64,000 nucleotides of DNA from an uncultured Hungatella sp. (GCA_910579515.1 CAJTUV010000009.1:1-64000); one strand, 5' to 3'; counted from the stretch's first letter, positions 35,352-44,439 are shown. The notes: generated by a model not told the origin, from the sequence alone. Made by a program: numbers and translations.

Positions 35352-36833
35352 ATGCAGAATCTCATCAGAATCAACCAGAAAGACAATGTGGCAGTGGCTC
35401 TTTTGCCCATAGCCAAAGGGGAGACCATGACCATTTCCCAGCTTTTGGTCACTGCCTCAGAGGACATTCCCCAGGGGCATAAGATGGCCATAAAACCGAT
35501 AAAGAGTGGAGAGAGCGTGGTAAAGTACGGATTTCCCATTGGCAATGCTAAGGAGGATATTCAGGCGGGCCAGTGGGTTCATGTTCACAACCTGAAAACC
35601 GGACTGGGAGACCTTTTGACTTATCACTATGAGCCTGTGGACGGGCAGCTTAAACAGACAGAGCACGCATATTTTCAGGGATTTCGCCGTACAGACGGCA
35701 AAGCGGGAGTGCGCAATGAGATCTGGATTATTCCTACGGTTGGCTGTGTCAACTCCATTGCCCAGGCATTGGAAAAGAAGGCAAAGAGACTGATTGGCGG
35801 CAGTCTGGAAGATGTGGCGGCATTTCCTCATCCTTACGGCTGTTCCCAGATGGGAGACGATCAGGAGTACACAAGGACTGTCCTGGCAGATATGATTCAC
35901 CACCCCAATGCAGGAGGCGTTCTGGTTTTAGGACTGGGATGTGAAAACAGCAATATTCCTGTTTTGAAGGAGTACATAGGGGAGTATGATGAGGATCGAG
36001 TGAAGTTTCTTCAGTGCCAGGATGTGGAAGATGAAATGGAAACAGCCATGGAGCTTTTAGAAGAGCTGGCCCAGTATGCAAAAGGATTTCAGAGAGAGAG
36101 CATCGACGCCAGCGAACTGATCGTCGGAATGAAATGCGGCGGCTCTGACGGGCTTTCTGGCATTACGGCGAATCCCGTTGTAGGCGCATTTTCCGACCTT
36201 CTGATTTCAAAAGGCGGGACCACCATTTTAACAGAGGTGCCGGAGATGTTTGGAGCTGAGACGATTTTGATGAATCGCTGCGAGACGCCAAAACTTTTTG
36301 AACAGACCGTAGAGTTGATCAATAACTTTAAAAACTATTTTACCAGCCACAATCAGACCATTTATGAGAATCCTTCTCCAGGAAATAAAAAAGGAGGCAT
36401 TTCTACTCTGGAGGACAAGTCCTTGGGATGTACGCAGAAATCTGGAAATGCGCCGGTGAAAGGAGTGCTGGCTTATGGAGAGCAGGTAAAGACCAAAGGA
36501 CTGAACCTGCTAAGCGCTCCCGGAAATGATCTGGTGGCCTCTACTGCGTTAGCCGTATCGGGCGCTCAGATTGTGTTGTTTACCACCGGAAGGGGAACTC
36601 CCTTTGCATCTCCTGTTCCTACGGTGAAAATTTCAAGTAATTCAGCCCTGGCAGATAAAAAACAAACCTGGATTGATTTTAATGCAGGGCGCATGGTGGA
36701 GGATAAGACGAAAGAAGAGCTGGCCGGAGAGCTTTTTGATTATGTGCTGTCAGTTGCCTCAGGAAGGAAAGTAAAGGCGGAAGAAGCCGGCTTTCATGAT
36801 ATGGCGATTTTCAAACAGGGAGTTACGTTGTAA
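35352..36833 (+). CDS. uxaA: Altronate dehydratase (UxaA family)
   Basis: A 493-residue UxaA: N-terminal SAF domain (about 1-90, 'LIRINQKDNVAVALLPIAKGE') then the dehydratase part with 'GFRRTDGKAGVRNEIWIIPTVGCVNSIA', 'PHPYGCSQMGDD', 'LGLGCENSN' and 'KCGGSDGLSGITANP'; the cysteines are expected iron ligands. It dehydrates D-altronate to 2-keto-3-deoxygluconate in galacturonate catabolism. Galactarate or related dehydratases share the fold, so the exact substrate is inferred. It is alone in its transcript and sits under a cre site, so catabolite control is likely. Confidence 0.9.
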   Translation: MQNLIRINQKDNVAVALLPIAKGETMTISQLLVTASEDIPQGHKMAIKPIKSGESVVKYGFPIGNAKEDIQAGQWVHVHNLKTGLGDLLTYHYEPVDGQLKQTEHAYFQGFRRTDGKAGVRNEIWIIPTVGCVNSIAQALEKKAKRLIGGSLEDVAAFPHPYGCSQMGDDQEYTRTVLADMIHHPNAGGVLVLGLGCENSNIPVLKEYIGEYDEDRVKFLQCQDVEDEMETAMELLEELAQYAKGFQRESIDASELIVGMKCGGSDGLSGITANPVVGAFSDLLISKGGTTILTEVPEMFGAETILMNRCETPKLFEQTVELINNFKNYFTSHNQTIYENPSPGNKKGGISTLEDKSLGCTQKSGNAPVKGVLAYGEQVKTKGLNLLSAPGNDLVASTALAVSGAQIVLFTTGRGTPFASPVPTVKISSNSALADKKQTWIDFNAGRMVEDKTKEELAGELFDYVLSVASGRKVKAEEAGFHDMAIFKQGVTL

Positions 36834-36938
36834 AAATACGATTTGAATATCGGTAATTTGCATAAAAAAGGGTTTGCCAGAGAAAATAGAAGGTACGATT
36901 TTTAGAACAAATTGCTGAATTGCAGAAATTGTCCTTTT

Positions 36939-36983
36939 CAAGTATGAAAAATACTTGCACTGAGAACTATTGGGTGATAAAAT
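36939..36983 (+). promoter_or_regulatory. Promoter and overlapping palindrome before the flavoprotein reductase
   Basis: TTGCAC (36955-36960) and TAAAAT (36978-36983) have a 17-base spacer. The inverted repeat CAAGTAT-GAAAA-ATACTTG (36939-36957) overlaps the -35 and could be a regulator site. Confidence 0.6.
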
Positions 36984-37019
36984 TTTTTCTGTTACAGGAA
37001 ATAAAAAGGAGGAAGAGAC

Positions 37020-39629
37020 ATGAAAAAATTAGTCGCCAAGAGACTGGTTCCAGTGATGCTGGCAACCTCTATGGTGGTAGTGTCTGGATGTTCTTCATCT
37101 ACCAGCACGACCGGCACAGAAGGCAGCACTGCTGAGACGACGACAGCTGCAGCCGCTGGTGGAAAGTACACAGCGGGCACTTATACGGGAGAGGGCGCAG
37201 GTTTTGGTGGAATCGTATCCGTAACCATTACAACAGATGCTGACAACATCACAGACGTAAAGATTGAGGGCGCAGATGAGACGCCTAACATCGGCGGAGC
37301 TGCTTTTGAGGAATTGACAGAGCAGATCAAAACCGCTCAGAGCGCTGAGATTGACGGAGTTTCCGGCGCAACCCTTACATCAAACGGTGTAAAAGAAGCA
37401 ACAGCTATGGCGATCGCTCTTGCCAGCGGAGAGGAAGTTGGCGGAAGCGGAGAGTTAAGTTATACCCCAGGTACCTATACTGGCGTTGGAGCAGGGTATA
37501 ACGGAGATTTAAAACTTGATGTTACATTCAGCGAGAACGCGATTACAGACATTCAGGTGAATGAGTCTGCAGAGACCAATCATGTAGGAACACCCGCCTA
37601 TGATATCATGTTCGCGGATGCGATTGAGGCAAATGGTTCCGGAATCGACAGCGTATCCGGTGCTACCTTTACAAGCCGTGCAGTAAAAGATGCATTAAAC
37701 GATGCTGCAGAACAGGCAAAAGCCACAGACATGACAACCTTTAAGAAGAATACGGTTGTTCATGAGGCGGGCGAAGATATCGAAGTGACCTTCGATGTGG
37801 TTGTCGTAGGCGCCGGCGGAGCCGGTATGGCAGCGGCAGCAGAGGCGGCGTTAGGTGGAAAGACAGTGCTGATTATTGAGTCCAATGCGGAAATCGGCGG
37901 CAACACCCTGGTATCCGGCGGCGCATATCAGTCTGTTATGCCTTACTTGGTATGGGATCCCAAGGACCCAGACGCCAAGACCGGCACATGGGAATACAAT
38001 GGAGAAACCTTTGATAAGGTAATGTCCACTCAGGGCTGTATCGACACCTTAAAGACAATCTTAGAGTGGTCTGAAGAGCCTTTTGACGGAGACTACTACA
38101 AGACCCATGAATATGATATCGGTGAGATTGATGATTTAAGCCAGCGCGGCGTTCATGCAGAATATTTAGACACCTTAAAGGCATTAAAGGCAGAGATCAA
38201 AGAATATCTGGCTTGGGCGCAGCCTAAATTAGACGCCGGTACTCCAGAGAATGAGATTACCTTATTCTCTACGGTAAATCTTCATATTTTCCAGACTTAT
38301 TATGGCGGCTTAAGACAGAGCAGCGACAAGTCCGAGTGGATTTATGGCGATTTTGAGCTGGTTTCTCAGTTTATCAATGAGGCTCAGGGCTTAAAAGAGT
38401 GGTTAAGGGATCAGGGTTCTTACTTTAATGATGGAGAGCAGTCCACTTTGATCGGCGCTCTGTGGTACAGAGAGAACGGATTTGCAGGCGGCGACTTGGA
38501 CGGCGACGGCGTTCCGGAAGTACCGGCTCAGTGGGGAACCTATTTTGCAACCACAAAGAATACGGTTTTAAACACTGCTCCTACAGCAAAGGACAACCAG
38601 ATTATGCTTCGCACAACAGCAGAGCATCTGATTGTAGAGGACGGCAAAGTGACTGGCGTAGAGGCTACTCAGTATGACGGCACCAAAGTAATTGCACATG
38701 CAAACAACGGCGTTGTTCTTGCAACTGGCGGCTTTGCAGCCAACATCCAGAGAGTTATGGATACCAACCAGTATTGGGATAAAGCGTTCATCACCTCCAG
38801 CACAAAGACGACCAACCGTTCTTCTCTGGACGGAAGCGGTATTGCCATGGGCGAGGAGATTAAAGCCGCCACCACAGGCGAGGGCTGGACACAGATGATG
38901 CCAATCTCCTGGATTGACAACGGAAACCTGTCCTTTGGTGCAGGTACTTATGCAGCATATATCAACCCAACCACAGGCAAGAGATTCGTAAATGAGTCTG
39001 CAGAGCGTGATGTTCTGTCTCTGGGCGAGTTTGAAAACGGCGTGGAGTACAGCGGTTCTCAGGGCGTGTTCCTGGAATTCTCCAATGCAGACGTAATGGT
39101 AGGACGTCCTTATCCATACGATGATTATACAAACAATGTATCTGGTAAGGATGAGGTTGACGGCAGAGTATACTTTGTATCAAGTCCGTCTGAGCTTCAG
39201 GGAGTTCTTGATAAATTTGGCATGACAGCAGATCCAGAAACCATCTATGCTACTCTTGAGGCATATGACAAGGCGATTATGGAAGGCAAACAGCCAGAAG
39301 ATGCAGGCAAGAGCCAGGCAAGCGATCTGATTGGTAAGGCAGACAAGGATTCTAAGGACAATTATGATGCAAGCACTTATAAGTTAGACGGCGAACTGCT
39401 TCGTGTAAGAATCATGGCTCCTTCTACCCACCATACCATGGGCGGATTGGCTGTTGATGTTGACCGTCACGTATTAGATGAAAGCGGCAATATCATCAAA
39501 GGTTTGTATGCAGCAGGCGAGGTTACCGGCGGTATCCACGGCGGAAACCGTTTAGGCGGAAATGCGATTGTAGAAATCTTTGTTTCCGGCCGTACCGCTG
39601 CTCAGGCGATTATGGAAGATAATAAGTAA
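37020..39629 (+). CDS. Flavinylated extracellular lipoprotein reductase (two FMN-binding domains plus FAD fumarate reductase-like domain)
   Basis: An 869-residue lipoprotein. The signal peptide ends in lipobox VSGC (Cys24) and a Ser/Thr-rich linker follows. Two FMN-binding domains (about 50-135 and 150-230) carry covalent-flavin motifs DGVSGAT (112-118) and DSVSGAT (210-216), the D-x-x-S-G-A-T pattern used by ApbE. From about 257 a FAD_binding_2 domain begins ('VVVVGAGGAGMAAAAEAAL') and near 800 has 'APSTHHTMGG', as in flavocytochrome c fumarate reductases. It likely reduces an external acceptor as a respiratory sink. The substrate (fumarate, urocanate, cinnamate-like or other) cannot be read here. 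Most relatives have one FMN domain. The ATG follows AAAGGAGG. ApbE is not in the window. Confidence 0.9.
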   Translation: MKKLVAKRLVPVMLATSMVVVSGCSSSTSTTGTEGSTAETTTAAAAGGKYTAGTYTGEGAGFGGIVSVTITTDADNITDVKIEGADETPNIGGAAFEELTEQIKTAQSAEIDGVSGATLTSNGVKEATAMAIALASGEEVGGSGELSYTPGTYTGVGAGYNGDLKLDVTFSENAITDIQVNESAETNHVGTPAYDIMFADAIEANGSGIDSVSGATFTSRAVKDALNDAAEQAKATDMTTFKKNTVVHEAGEDIEVTFDVVVVGAGGAGMAAAAEAALGGKTVLIIESNAEIGGNTLVSGGAYQSVMPYLVWDPKDPDAKTGTWEYNGETFDKVMSTQGCIDTLKTILEWSEEPFDGDYYKTHEYDIGEIDDLSQRGVHAEYLDTLKALKAEIKEYLAWAQPKLDAGTPENEITLFSTVNLHIFQTYYGGLRQSSDKSEWIYGDFELVSQFINEAQGLKEWLRDQGSYFNDGEQSTLIGALWYRENGFAGGDLDGDGVPEVPAQWGTYFATTKNTVLNTAPTAKDNQIMLRTTAEHLIVEDGKVTGVEATQYDGTKVIAHANNGVVLATGGFAANIQRVMDTNQYWDKAFITSSTKTTNRSSLDGSGIAMGEEIKAATTGEGWTQMMPISWIDNGNLSFGAGTYAAYINPTTGKRFVNESAERDVLSLGEFENGVEYSGSQGVFLEFSNADVMVGRPYPYDDYTNNVSGKDEVDGRVYFVSSPSELQGVLDKFGMTADPETIYATLEAYDKAIMEGKQPEDAGKSQASDLIGKADKDSKDNYDASTYKLDGELLRVRIMAPSTHHTMGGLAVDVDRHVLDESGNIIKGLYAAGEVTGGIHGGNRLGGNAIVEIFVSGRTAAQAIMEDNK

Positions 39630-39655
39630 GAAAGATAAGCTGTTTTGAAAGAGGG

Positions 39656-39696
39656 AAAGGCGCGTTTCCGCAAAAAGGTGCGGTGGCGCGCCTTTT
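39656..39696 (+). terminator. Terminator of the reductase gene
   Basis: AAAGGCGCG/CGCGCCTTTT outer stem with an inner CCGC/GCGG stem and a T-rich tail, 27 bases after the stop. Confidence 0.85.
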
Positions 39697-39727
39697 CTTC
39701 CTGTATAAAGCAGGGAGGTGAAGGCGG

Positions 39728-40822
39728 ATGGGAAAGAGTTTATATTTGGAATGTTATGCCGGAGTCAGCGGGCGCATGATCGTAGAGGCATTGCTGGAAT
39801 TAGGTGCAGACAGAGCGGTTTTGGATCAAGCGCTGAACCGTTTTTTACAGGGAGAAAATAGGAGCTTTTTGGAAGTTCTTTCTATTATAGAAGAAACAGA
39901 TATGACAAGAGCGGCGAAAGAGACAGCGAAACGCATTTTTAGTATTTGGGCTGAGTCAACAAAGCGGGTAAAGGGGACAGAGCCATGCCAGAAAGAGTTT
40001 GACAAAGAGACAGATGGAAATGTCATAAGAGAGATCGTGGGAGCGGCTGTGTGTCTGGATCAGCTGGGAATCACTCAGGTGGTGGTTCCAAGACTGTACG
40101 AGGGGTATGGCATGGTTTCCTGTGACGAGGAGGTTCTTCCGGTTCCGGTTCCTGTGGTTGCCGATATTTTGTCTGTTCATGATCTGCCTGTGGAGATTAC
40201 TTCTGTTCAGGGACAGCTCATCACACCTGTGGGAGCGGCGATTGTGGCTGGGGTGAGAACCGGAAAAGATCTGCCTCAGGGAATGAGGATCCAGAAGATT
40301 GGCGTAGGGAGAAGAGAGGAAGGTTCTGACAAAAAAGGCGTTCTCAGGGCCATGGTGATTGAGTCCGATCAGTTAGACAGGGATATGATTGTAAAGCTTG
40401 AGACGAATATTGACGACTGTACAGGGGAAGGGCTTGGGTATGTGATGGAGCGTCTGATGGAAGCTGGAGCCAGAGACGTCCATTTTATTCCGGTTTTTAT
40501 GAAGAAGAACCGTCCAGCTTACCAGTTAAATGTGCTCTGTACAGAGGAAGACGTATCTGAGATGGAGCGTATTATGTTTGAGGAAACGACCACCATTGGC
40601 GTCCGCCGTGTAAAGATGGAGAGGACGGTGCTGAAAAGACAGGCCAGAATCATGGAAACCTCTTTAGGACCAGTGAAGGTGAAAGTGTGTCAATTATCCT
40701 CCGGAATCCGGCTTTATCCAGAATTTGAGAGTGTAAAAAAAATATGTGAGAAAAACTGCTTGTCGTTTCAGGAAGTTTATGAGAGAATAAGGGGTGAATG
40801 TCAAACAGACACAAGAATTTAG
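39728..40822 (+). CDS. larC: LarC-like nickel insertion/pincer cofactor protein, divergent
   Basis: A 364-residue LarC homologue, shorter than the usual 390-430. The C-terminal LarC2 half is well kept ('VKLETNIDDCTGEGLGYVMERLMEAGARDVHFIPVFMKKNRP' region, 'TTIGVRRVKMER'). The N-terminal half is altered: the family's SGDM is SGRM (14-17), and the His-rich loop and the 'HFHEVGAxDSIxD' segment are missing, replaced by a short 'GTEPCQKEFDKETDGNVIREIVG' stretch. 'LPVPVPVVADIL' and 'ITPVGAAIV' remain. LarC inserts Ni into the pincer cofactor of lactate racemase-type enzymes. No larA, larB or larE is nearby, so the protein may have changed role. It ends 15 bases before the transporter gene. Confidence 0.75.
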   Translation: MGKSLYLECYAGVSGRMIVEALLELGADRAVLDQALNRFLQGENRSFLEVLSIIEETDMTRAAKETAKRIFSIWAESTKRVKGTEPCQKEFDKETDGNVIREIVGAAVCLDQLGITQVVVPRLYEGYGMVSCDEEVLPVPVPVVADILSVHDLPVEITSVQGQLITPVGAAIVAGVRTGKDLPQGMRIQKIGVGRREEGSDKKGVLRAMVIESDQLDRDMIVKLETNIDDCTGEGLGYVMERLMEAGARDVHFIPVFMKKNRPAYQLNVLCTEEDVSEMERIMFEETTTIGVRRVKMERTVLKRQARIMETSLGPVKVKVCQLSSGIRLYPEFESVKKICEKNCLSFQEVYERIRGECQTDTRI

Positions 40823-40837
40823 AAGAGGAGATTTTTT

Positions 40838-42196
40838 ATGGAACGGGAACATTTTTCATCGCGGCTGGGATTTATTTTAATCACTGCAGCCTGCTCAATC
40901 GGTTTGGGGAATGTGTGGAGATTTCCATACATTACAGGAAAATATGGAGGCGCTTCCTTTGTGCTTTTGTATGTGGCTTTTCTGATTGTGGTCAGTATGC
41001 CCATTGTGGTTATGGAGTTTGCAGTAGGAAGAGGCAGCCAGCGCAGCTCCGCCATGTCTTTTGACGTGCTGGAGCCAAAGGGGACTAAATGGCATTGGTA
41101 TAAGTACATGGCGATTACCGGAAATTATTTGCTGATGATGTTTTACACAGTTATCACCGGATGGCTGCTTTGGTATTTTGTTCAGATGACCAAGGGACGT
41201 TTTCAGGGACTTTCCACAGAAGAGGTGTCAGGAGTTTTTGGCGGTCTTTTGGAGCAGCCGGTCACCATGACTGTCTATATGGTAATTGCTGTGGCTCTCT
41301 CGTTTGGCGTATGTGCCTTGGGACTGCGAAAGGGCGTGGAGCGAGTCACCAAAATCATGATGCTCTGCCTGTTTTCTCTTTTAATCGTTTTGGCAGTAAA
41401 GGCAGTGCTCCTTCCCGGGGCGGAGACAGGACTTCGCTACTATCTTGTACCTGATTTTGGGAAAATGAAGGAGATTGGTCTGGGAGAATGTATTTTTGCT
41501 GCGATGGGACAGGCGTTTTTTACCTTGAGTCTGGGAATCGGCGCTCTGTCTGTGTATGGAAGCCGTATTGACAAGACCAGCTCCCTGACAGAAAACGCTT
41601 TGTATATGGGAGTTTTGGACACTCTTGTAGCCTTGCTTTCCGGTTTGATTATTTTTCCGGCCTGCTTTAGCTTTGGGGTGCAGCCGGACAGCGGTCCCAA
41701 CCTTTTGTTTGTCACTCTGCCCAATATTTTTAACGCCATGGGCGGCGGGAGAATCTGGGGGAGTTTATTTTTCCTGTTTATGTGTTTTGCGGCTCTCACT
41801 ACGGTGATTGCAGTGATTGAAAATATTATCACCTATTTTATGGATTTAACAGGATGCAGCCGGAAAAAGGCAGCCATTGGAAATTTTGTGGGAATCTTGG
41901 TATTGTCTTTGCCCTGTATTTTCGGATTTAATATCTGGAAGGGATTCCAGCCTCTGGGCCCCGGAACCAATGTCCTGGATTTGGAAGATTTTATTCTGAG
42001 TGAGAATATTCTTCCTCTTGGAAGTCTTGTCTTTCTTCTGTTCTGTACCTGCCGCTATGGATGGGGATGGAAGAATTTCTATGAGGAGGCATGCGCAGGG
42101 AAGGGACTGGCATATCCGAAGTTTGTACGCGGGTATGTGACCTATGTGCTTCCCCTTATTGTGTTGGTAGTGCTGATAAGTGGATATCTGTCCTGA
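40838..42196 (+). CDS. Sodium-dependent neurotransmitter-symporter-family (NSS) transporter
   Basis: A 452-residue LeuT-fold protein with about 11-12 helices; 'FSSRLGFILITAACSIGLGNVWRFPYITGKYGGASFVLLY' is the diagnostic helix 1-2 region (Na+/substrate site, shown in part), and 'VMEFAVGRGSQRS' follows. It imports amino acids (branched-chain, tryptophan or similar) with Na+; the substrate cannot be assigned. It is cotranscribed with the LarC-like gene and closed by the terminator at 42236-42285. Confidence 0.9.
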   Translation: MEREHFSSRLGFILITAACSIGLGNVWRFPYITGKYGGASFVLLYVAFLIVVSMPIVVMEFAVGRGSQRSSAMSFDVLEPKGTKWHWYKYMAITGNYLLMMFYTVITGWLLWYFVQMTKGRFQGLSTEEVSGVFGGLLEQPVTMTVYMVIAVALSFGVCALGLRKGVERVTKIMMLCLFSLLIVLAVKAVLLPGAETGLRYYLVPDFGKMKEIGLGECIFAAMGQAFFTLSLGIGALSVYGSRIDKTSSLTENALYMGVLDTLVALLSGLIIFPACFSFGVQPDSGPNLLFVTLPNIFNAMGGGRIWGSLFFLFMCFAALTTVIAVIENIITYFMDLTGCSRKKAAIGNFVGILVLSLPCIFGFNIWKGFQPLGPGTNVLDLEDFILSENILPLGSLVFLLFCTCRYGWGWKNFYEEACAGKGLAYPKFVRGYVTYVLPLIVLVVLISGYLS

Positions 42197-42235
42197 AGAA
42201 GTTGACAGCGAAAGAAATCACGGATGTGGAAAAAT

Positions 42236-42285
42236 AAAAACCGCCCTGTGTCAGAATGTGAAGATCTGGCACAGGGCGGTTTTTA
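42236..42285. terminator. Bidirectional terminator between convergent genes
   Basis: A 15-bp stem AAAAACCGCCCTGTG/CACAGGGCGGTTTTT with T-runs on both strands. Confidence 0.93.
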
Positions 42286-42290
42286 TGAGG

Positions 42291-43352
42291 TCAATCGCCT
42301 AAAACATTCATAATCTTTACAGGATCTCTATAATACATATTGGACTGTATAATGCCCACCCTCTCGTTGGAAGCGTGGACAACCTGTCCGTCTCCGATAT
42401 AGATGGCTACATGATTGATGGAACTGCCATTGCTGTAGAACACCAAATCTCCGGGGCGCGCATCCTGGGCAGAAACGGCATGTCCCTGTGTGGACTGAGC
42501 AGCCGCCGTGCGGTTTAAATACACGCCAGCCGAGTGACTTAAGATGTATCTGGTAAAACCAGAGCAGTCAACACCGGTGTTAGGATCTGTTCCGCCGTAT
42601 ACATAGGCATTGCCGATATACTTTTGGGCGTTGCTTACAATGGAACTTCGGATGGCTTCTCTTCGTGCTTTTTCTGCAGCGGCCGCCTCTTTTCTTGACT
42701 CAATAATATTGATGTAGTCTTCATATTGGCCGGTTTTTTCAGAAAGATTGTTTTGAAGAAGACTGAGCTTTTCCTGGATTGCCTGGAAATCTGCAGTATT
42801 CTTTGCCATGGCGGCAGGAAGTTCCCTGGAGGTGACTCTTACGGTCTTGTTGGCAGAAAGCTGGGCGCTGCCTGGCTCCTGAGCTTCGGCGCTGCTTTCT
42901 GACTCTGGCAAATCCTCCTGGCTTTCTCCCTCTGTTCCAGCTAAAACCTGCTGTAAACCAAGTTCCTGACGGATTTGATCCTCTCTGGCTACCAGCTCTT
43001 CCAGCTCGCTTAAGGTGTCTCTGGTTTTCTGCTCCAGTTCTTTTAACGCCAGTTCCTGCTCCTGTCTGGCCTGCTTTAATAGTTCGTTCTCCTGGTCTTC
43101 CAACTGCTTTTGGGCAGCCAATAATTCCCACTCTTTTTCCAGCTGTTCCTTTTCTTTACGGACAACATTGAGCTGGTGACGAGAGCCTGCAAAAAAAAGA
43201 CAGGCGCCTGAAAGGACAAAAAGAGCAAGAATGATAAGGCCAAAAGTCCATACAGGAGTCTTAAAATGAATGGGCTTTTTCTGAGAATGAGGAAGCAGCA
43301 TAACCGTATAATTCAAAGAAATGCGTTCCTTTTTAAATTGTTTCCACTTCAT
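42291..43352 (-). CDS. Membrane-anchored NlpC/P60 peptidoglycan hydrolase with coiled coil
   Basis: A 353-residue protein: short cytoplasmic N-terminus, one membrane segment (about 33-55), a long Glu/Gln/Lys coiled coil (about 60-130), an acidic Ser/Glu linker, a second coiled coil (about 190-230) and a C-terminal NlpC/P60 domain (about 238-353). The catalytic Cys is in 'GVDCSGFTRYI' and the His in 'INHVAIYIGDGQVVHA'. It should cut peptide stems of peptidoglycan outside the membrane. It lies 60 bases downstream of a bactofilin gene on the same strand, an arrangement like the bactofilin-M23 peptidase pairs but with a different hydrolase fold. Confidence 0.9.
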   Translation of the reverse strand: MKWKQFKKERISLNYTVMLLPHSQKKPIHFKTPVWTFGLIILALFVLSGACLFFAGSRHQLNVVRKEKEQLEKEWELLAAQKQLEDQENELLKQARQEQELALKELEQKTRDTLSELEELVAREDQIRQELGLQQVLAGTEGESQEDLPESESSAEAQEPGSAQLSANKTVRVTSRELPAAMAKNTADFQAIQEKLSLLQNNLSEKTGQYEDYINIIESRKEAAAAEKARREAIRSSIVSNAQKYIGNAYVYGGTDPNTGVDCSGFTRYILSHSAGVYLNRTAAAQSTQGHAVSAQDARPGDLVFYSNGSSINHVAIYIGDGQVVHASNERVGIIQSNMYYRDPVKIMNVLGD

Positions 43353-43412
43353 TATGTAAGTCGCTCTTCCTTTCTATGATAAGTTCAGAACTATAGTTCC
43401 ATAGAAGAAGGG

Positions 43413-43952
43413 TTATGATTTGGAGTCCTCGGATTCAGAATTTTCTTCCTGATGGCGTTTGGACTGCTTGGATTTTTTTTCTGGTTCTGGAATTGGCTCT
43501 GGCTCTGGAACAGGCTCTGGCTCCGATGCTGGTTCGGGCTCTGCAATCGCCGCTTCAGGAACACTTGCAAAATTCTGGGAGTTTCCTGCTTCGTCTGCTA
43601 CGTCCATGCTACAATTTCCTCTAAAGGAAGCGCCTTCGTCAATGACAAGAGTTTTGGTAAACAGATCGCCAAGAACTCGGCCGGTACCGGTAATCTCAAT
43701 TCGGGCGTCTGCTTTTAAGTTGCCGTATACTGTTCCTGCCACCAGGATATCCACTGCTTTAATGTCTCCTTTAATCACGCCATGTTCTCCGATGATCACA
43801 GAACTTTCTGATAAAATTTTTCCCTGCAGCAGTCCATCTACTCTGGTAGAGTCTGAGGTTAACAACAAACCTTCAATTTTTGAATTATTGCCAATGATAG
43901 TGCTGATCATACTGCTGCTGGCAGCTACTTTGTTTTTCTTCGAATTAAACAT
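43413..43952 (-). CDS. Bactofilin (polymer-forming cytoskeletal protein)
   Basis: A 179-residue bactofilin: beta-helical core about 15-115 ('TIIGNNSKIEGLLLTSDSTRVDGLLQGKI...GVIKGDIKAVDILVAGTVYGNLKADARIEITGTGRV' turns, shown in part), short N-terminal tail and a C-terminal tail of Pro-Glu repeats (EPEPASEPEPVPEPEP) with a Lys/Ser end. Bactofilins polymerise without nucleotide and localise wall enzymes. It is first in a two-gene unit with the NlpC/P60 hydrolase, so it probably positions that hydrolase (inference). Confidence 0.92.
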   Translation of the reverse strand: MFNSKKNKVAASSSMISTIIGNNSKIEGLLLTSDSTRVDGLLQGKILSESSVIIGEHGVIKGDIKAVDILVAGTVYGNLKADARIEITGTGRVLGDLFTKTLVIDEGASFRGNCSMDVADEAGNSQNFASVPEAAIAEPEPASEPEPVPEPEPIPEPEKKSKQSKRHQEENSESEDSKS

Positions 43953-44015
43953 AAGTCCTCCTTGTATATCAATGCTTTAATCTGAATTGCAAATTTAAAT
44001 TTATAGACTATCTCT

Positions 44016-44044
44016 ATATTAATACTTTTAGGAGGAAAATTCAA
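44016..44044 (-). promoter_or_regulatory. Probable bactofilin promoter
   Basis: On the minus strand TTGAAT (44039-44044) and TAATAT (44016-44021) with a 17-base spacer. Confidence 0.6.
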
Positions 44045-44318
44045 TATTAATTAACAAATTTGTAACAAAAATATTTTACGCATTTTCATGGAGAAATTGA
44101 GAAATTTGTCGAATGGTTAACATAAAATCAGGGAGACAAAAGGCGACAAAATTTTTCCTTCTCCATATTTAACAAAAACGAAATATTTACGTAATTTAAA
44201 GTAACAAAATATAAATAAAATGAAACATAATAATAACAAAAATTAGTGAAAATTAAATATAAAATTCAAATATGTAAAAAAATCCAGTATTAAATTTGCC
44301 GAATTACAGGCGAATCCA

Positions 44319-44348
44319 TTGACTTTTTAAGGTCCGTTCCCATATAAT
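44319..44348 (+). promoter_or_regulatory. Promoter of the SleB-type hydrolase
   Basis: TTGACT (44319-44324) and TATAAT (44343-44348) with an 18-base spacer, leaving a leader of about 85 bases. The leader contains a GGGG...CCCC pairing but no riboswitch class I recognise. Confidence 0.75.
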
Positions 44349-44439
44349 TACCACCGTCACCAGGCAATCGGGGGCAAAGGTGGGAGAAAATCCCCATTTT
44401 CCCTCTGTAAAAGAGAAAAAGAAGAAGAGAGGAGTATTT

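Larger units (their letters stand above)
43953..44439. other. AT-rich divergent intergenic region with two promoters
   Basis: No gene is seen. From about 43990 to 44310 the DNA is strongly AT-rich with many A/T runs. It holds the promoters of the bactofilin operon and the SleB gene, and a Spo0A-box-like TTTGTCGAA at 44105-44113. Confidence 0.7.

Noticed and set aside
44349..44439. Possible riboswitch (c-di-AMP or c-di-GMP type) before the SleB hydrolase, from the GGGGGCAAAGGTGGGAG stretch
   Set aside because: The leader is only about 85 bases and the conserved blocks of ydaO or GEMM RNAs are not present.
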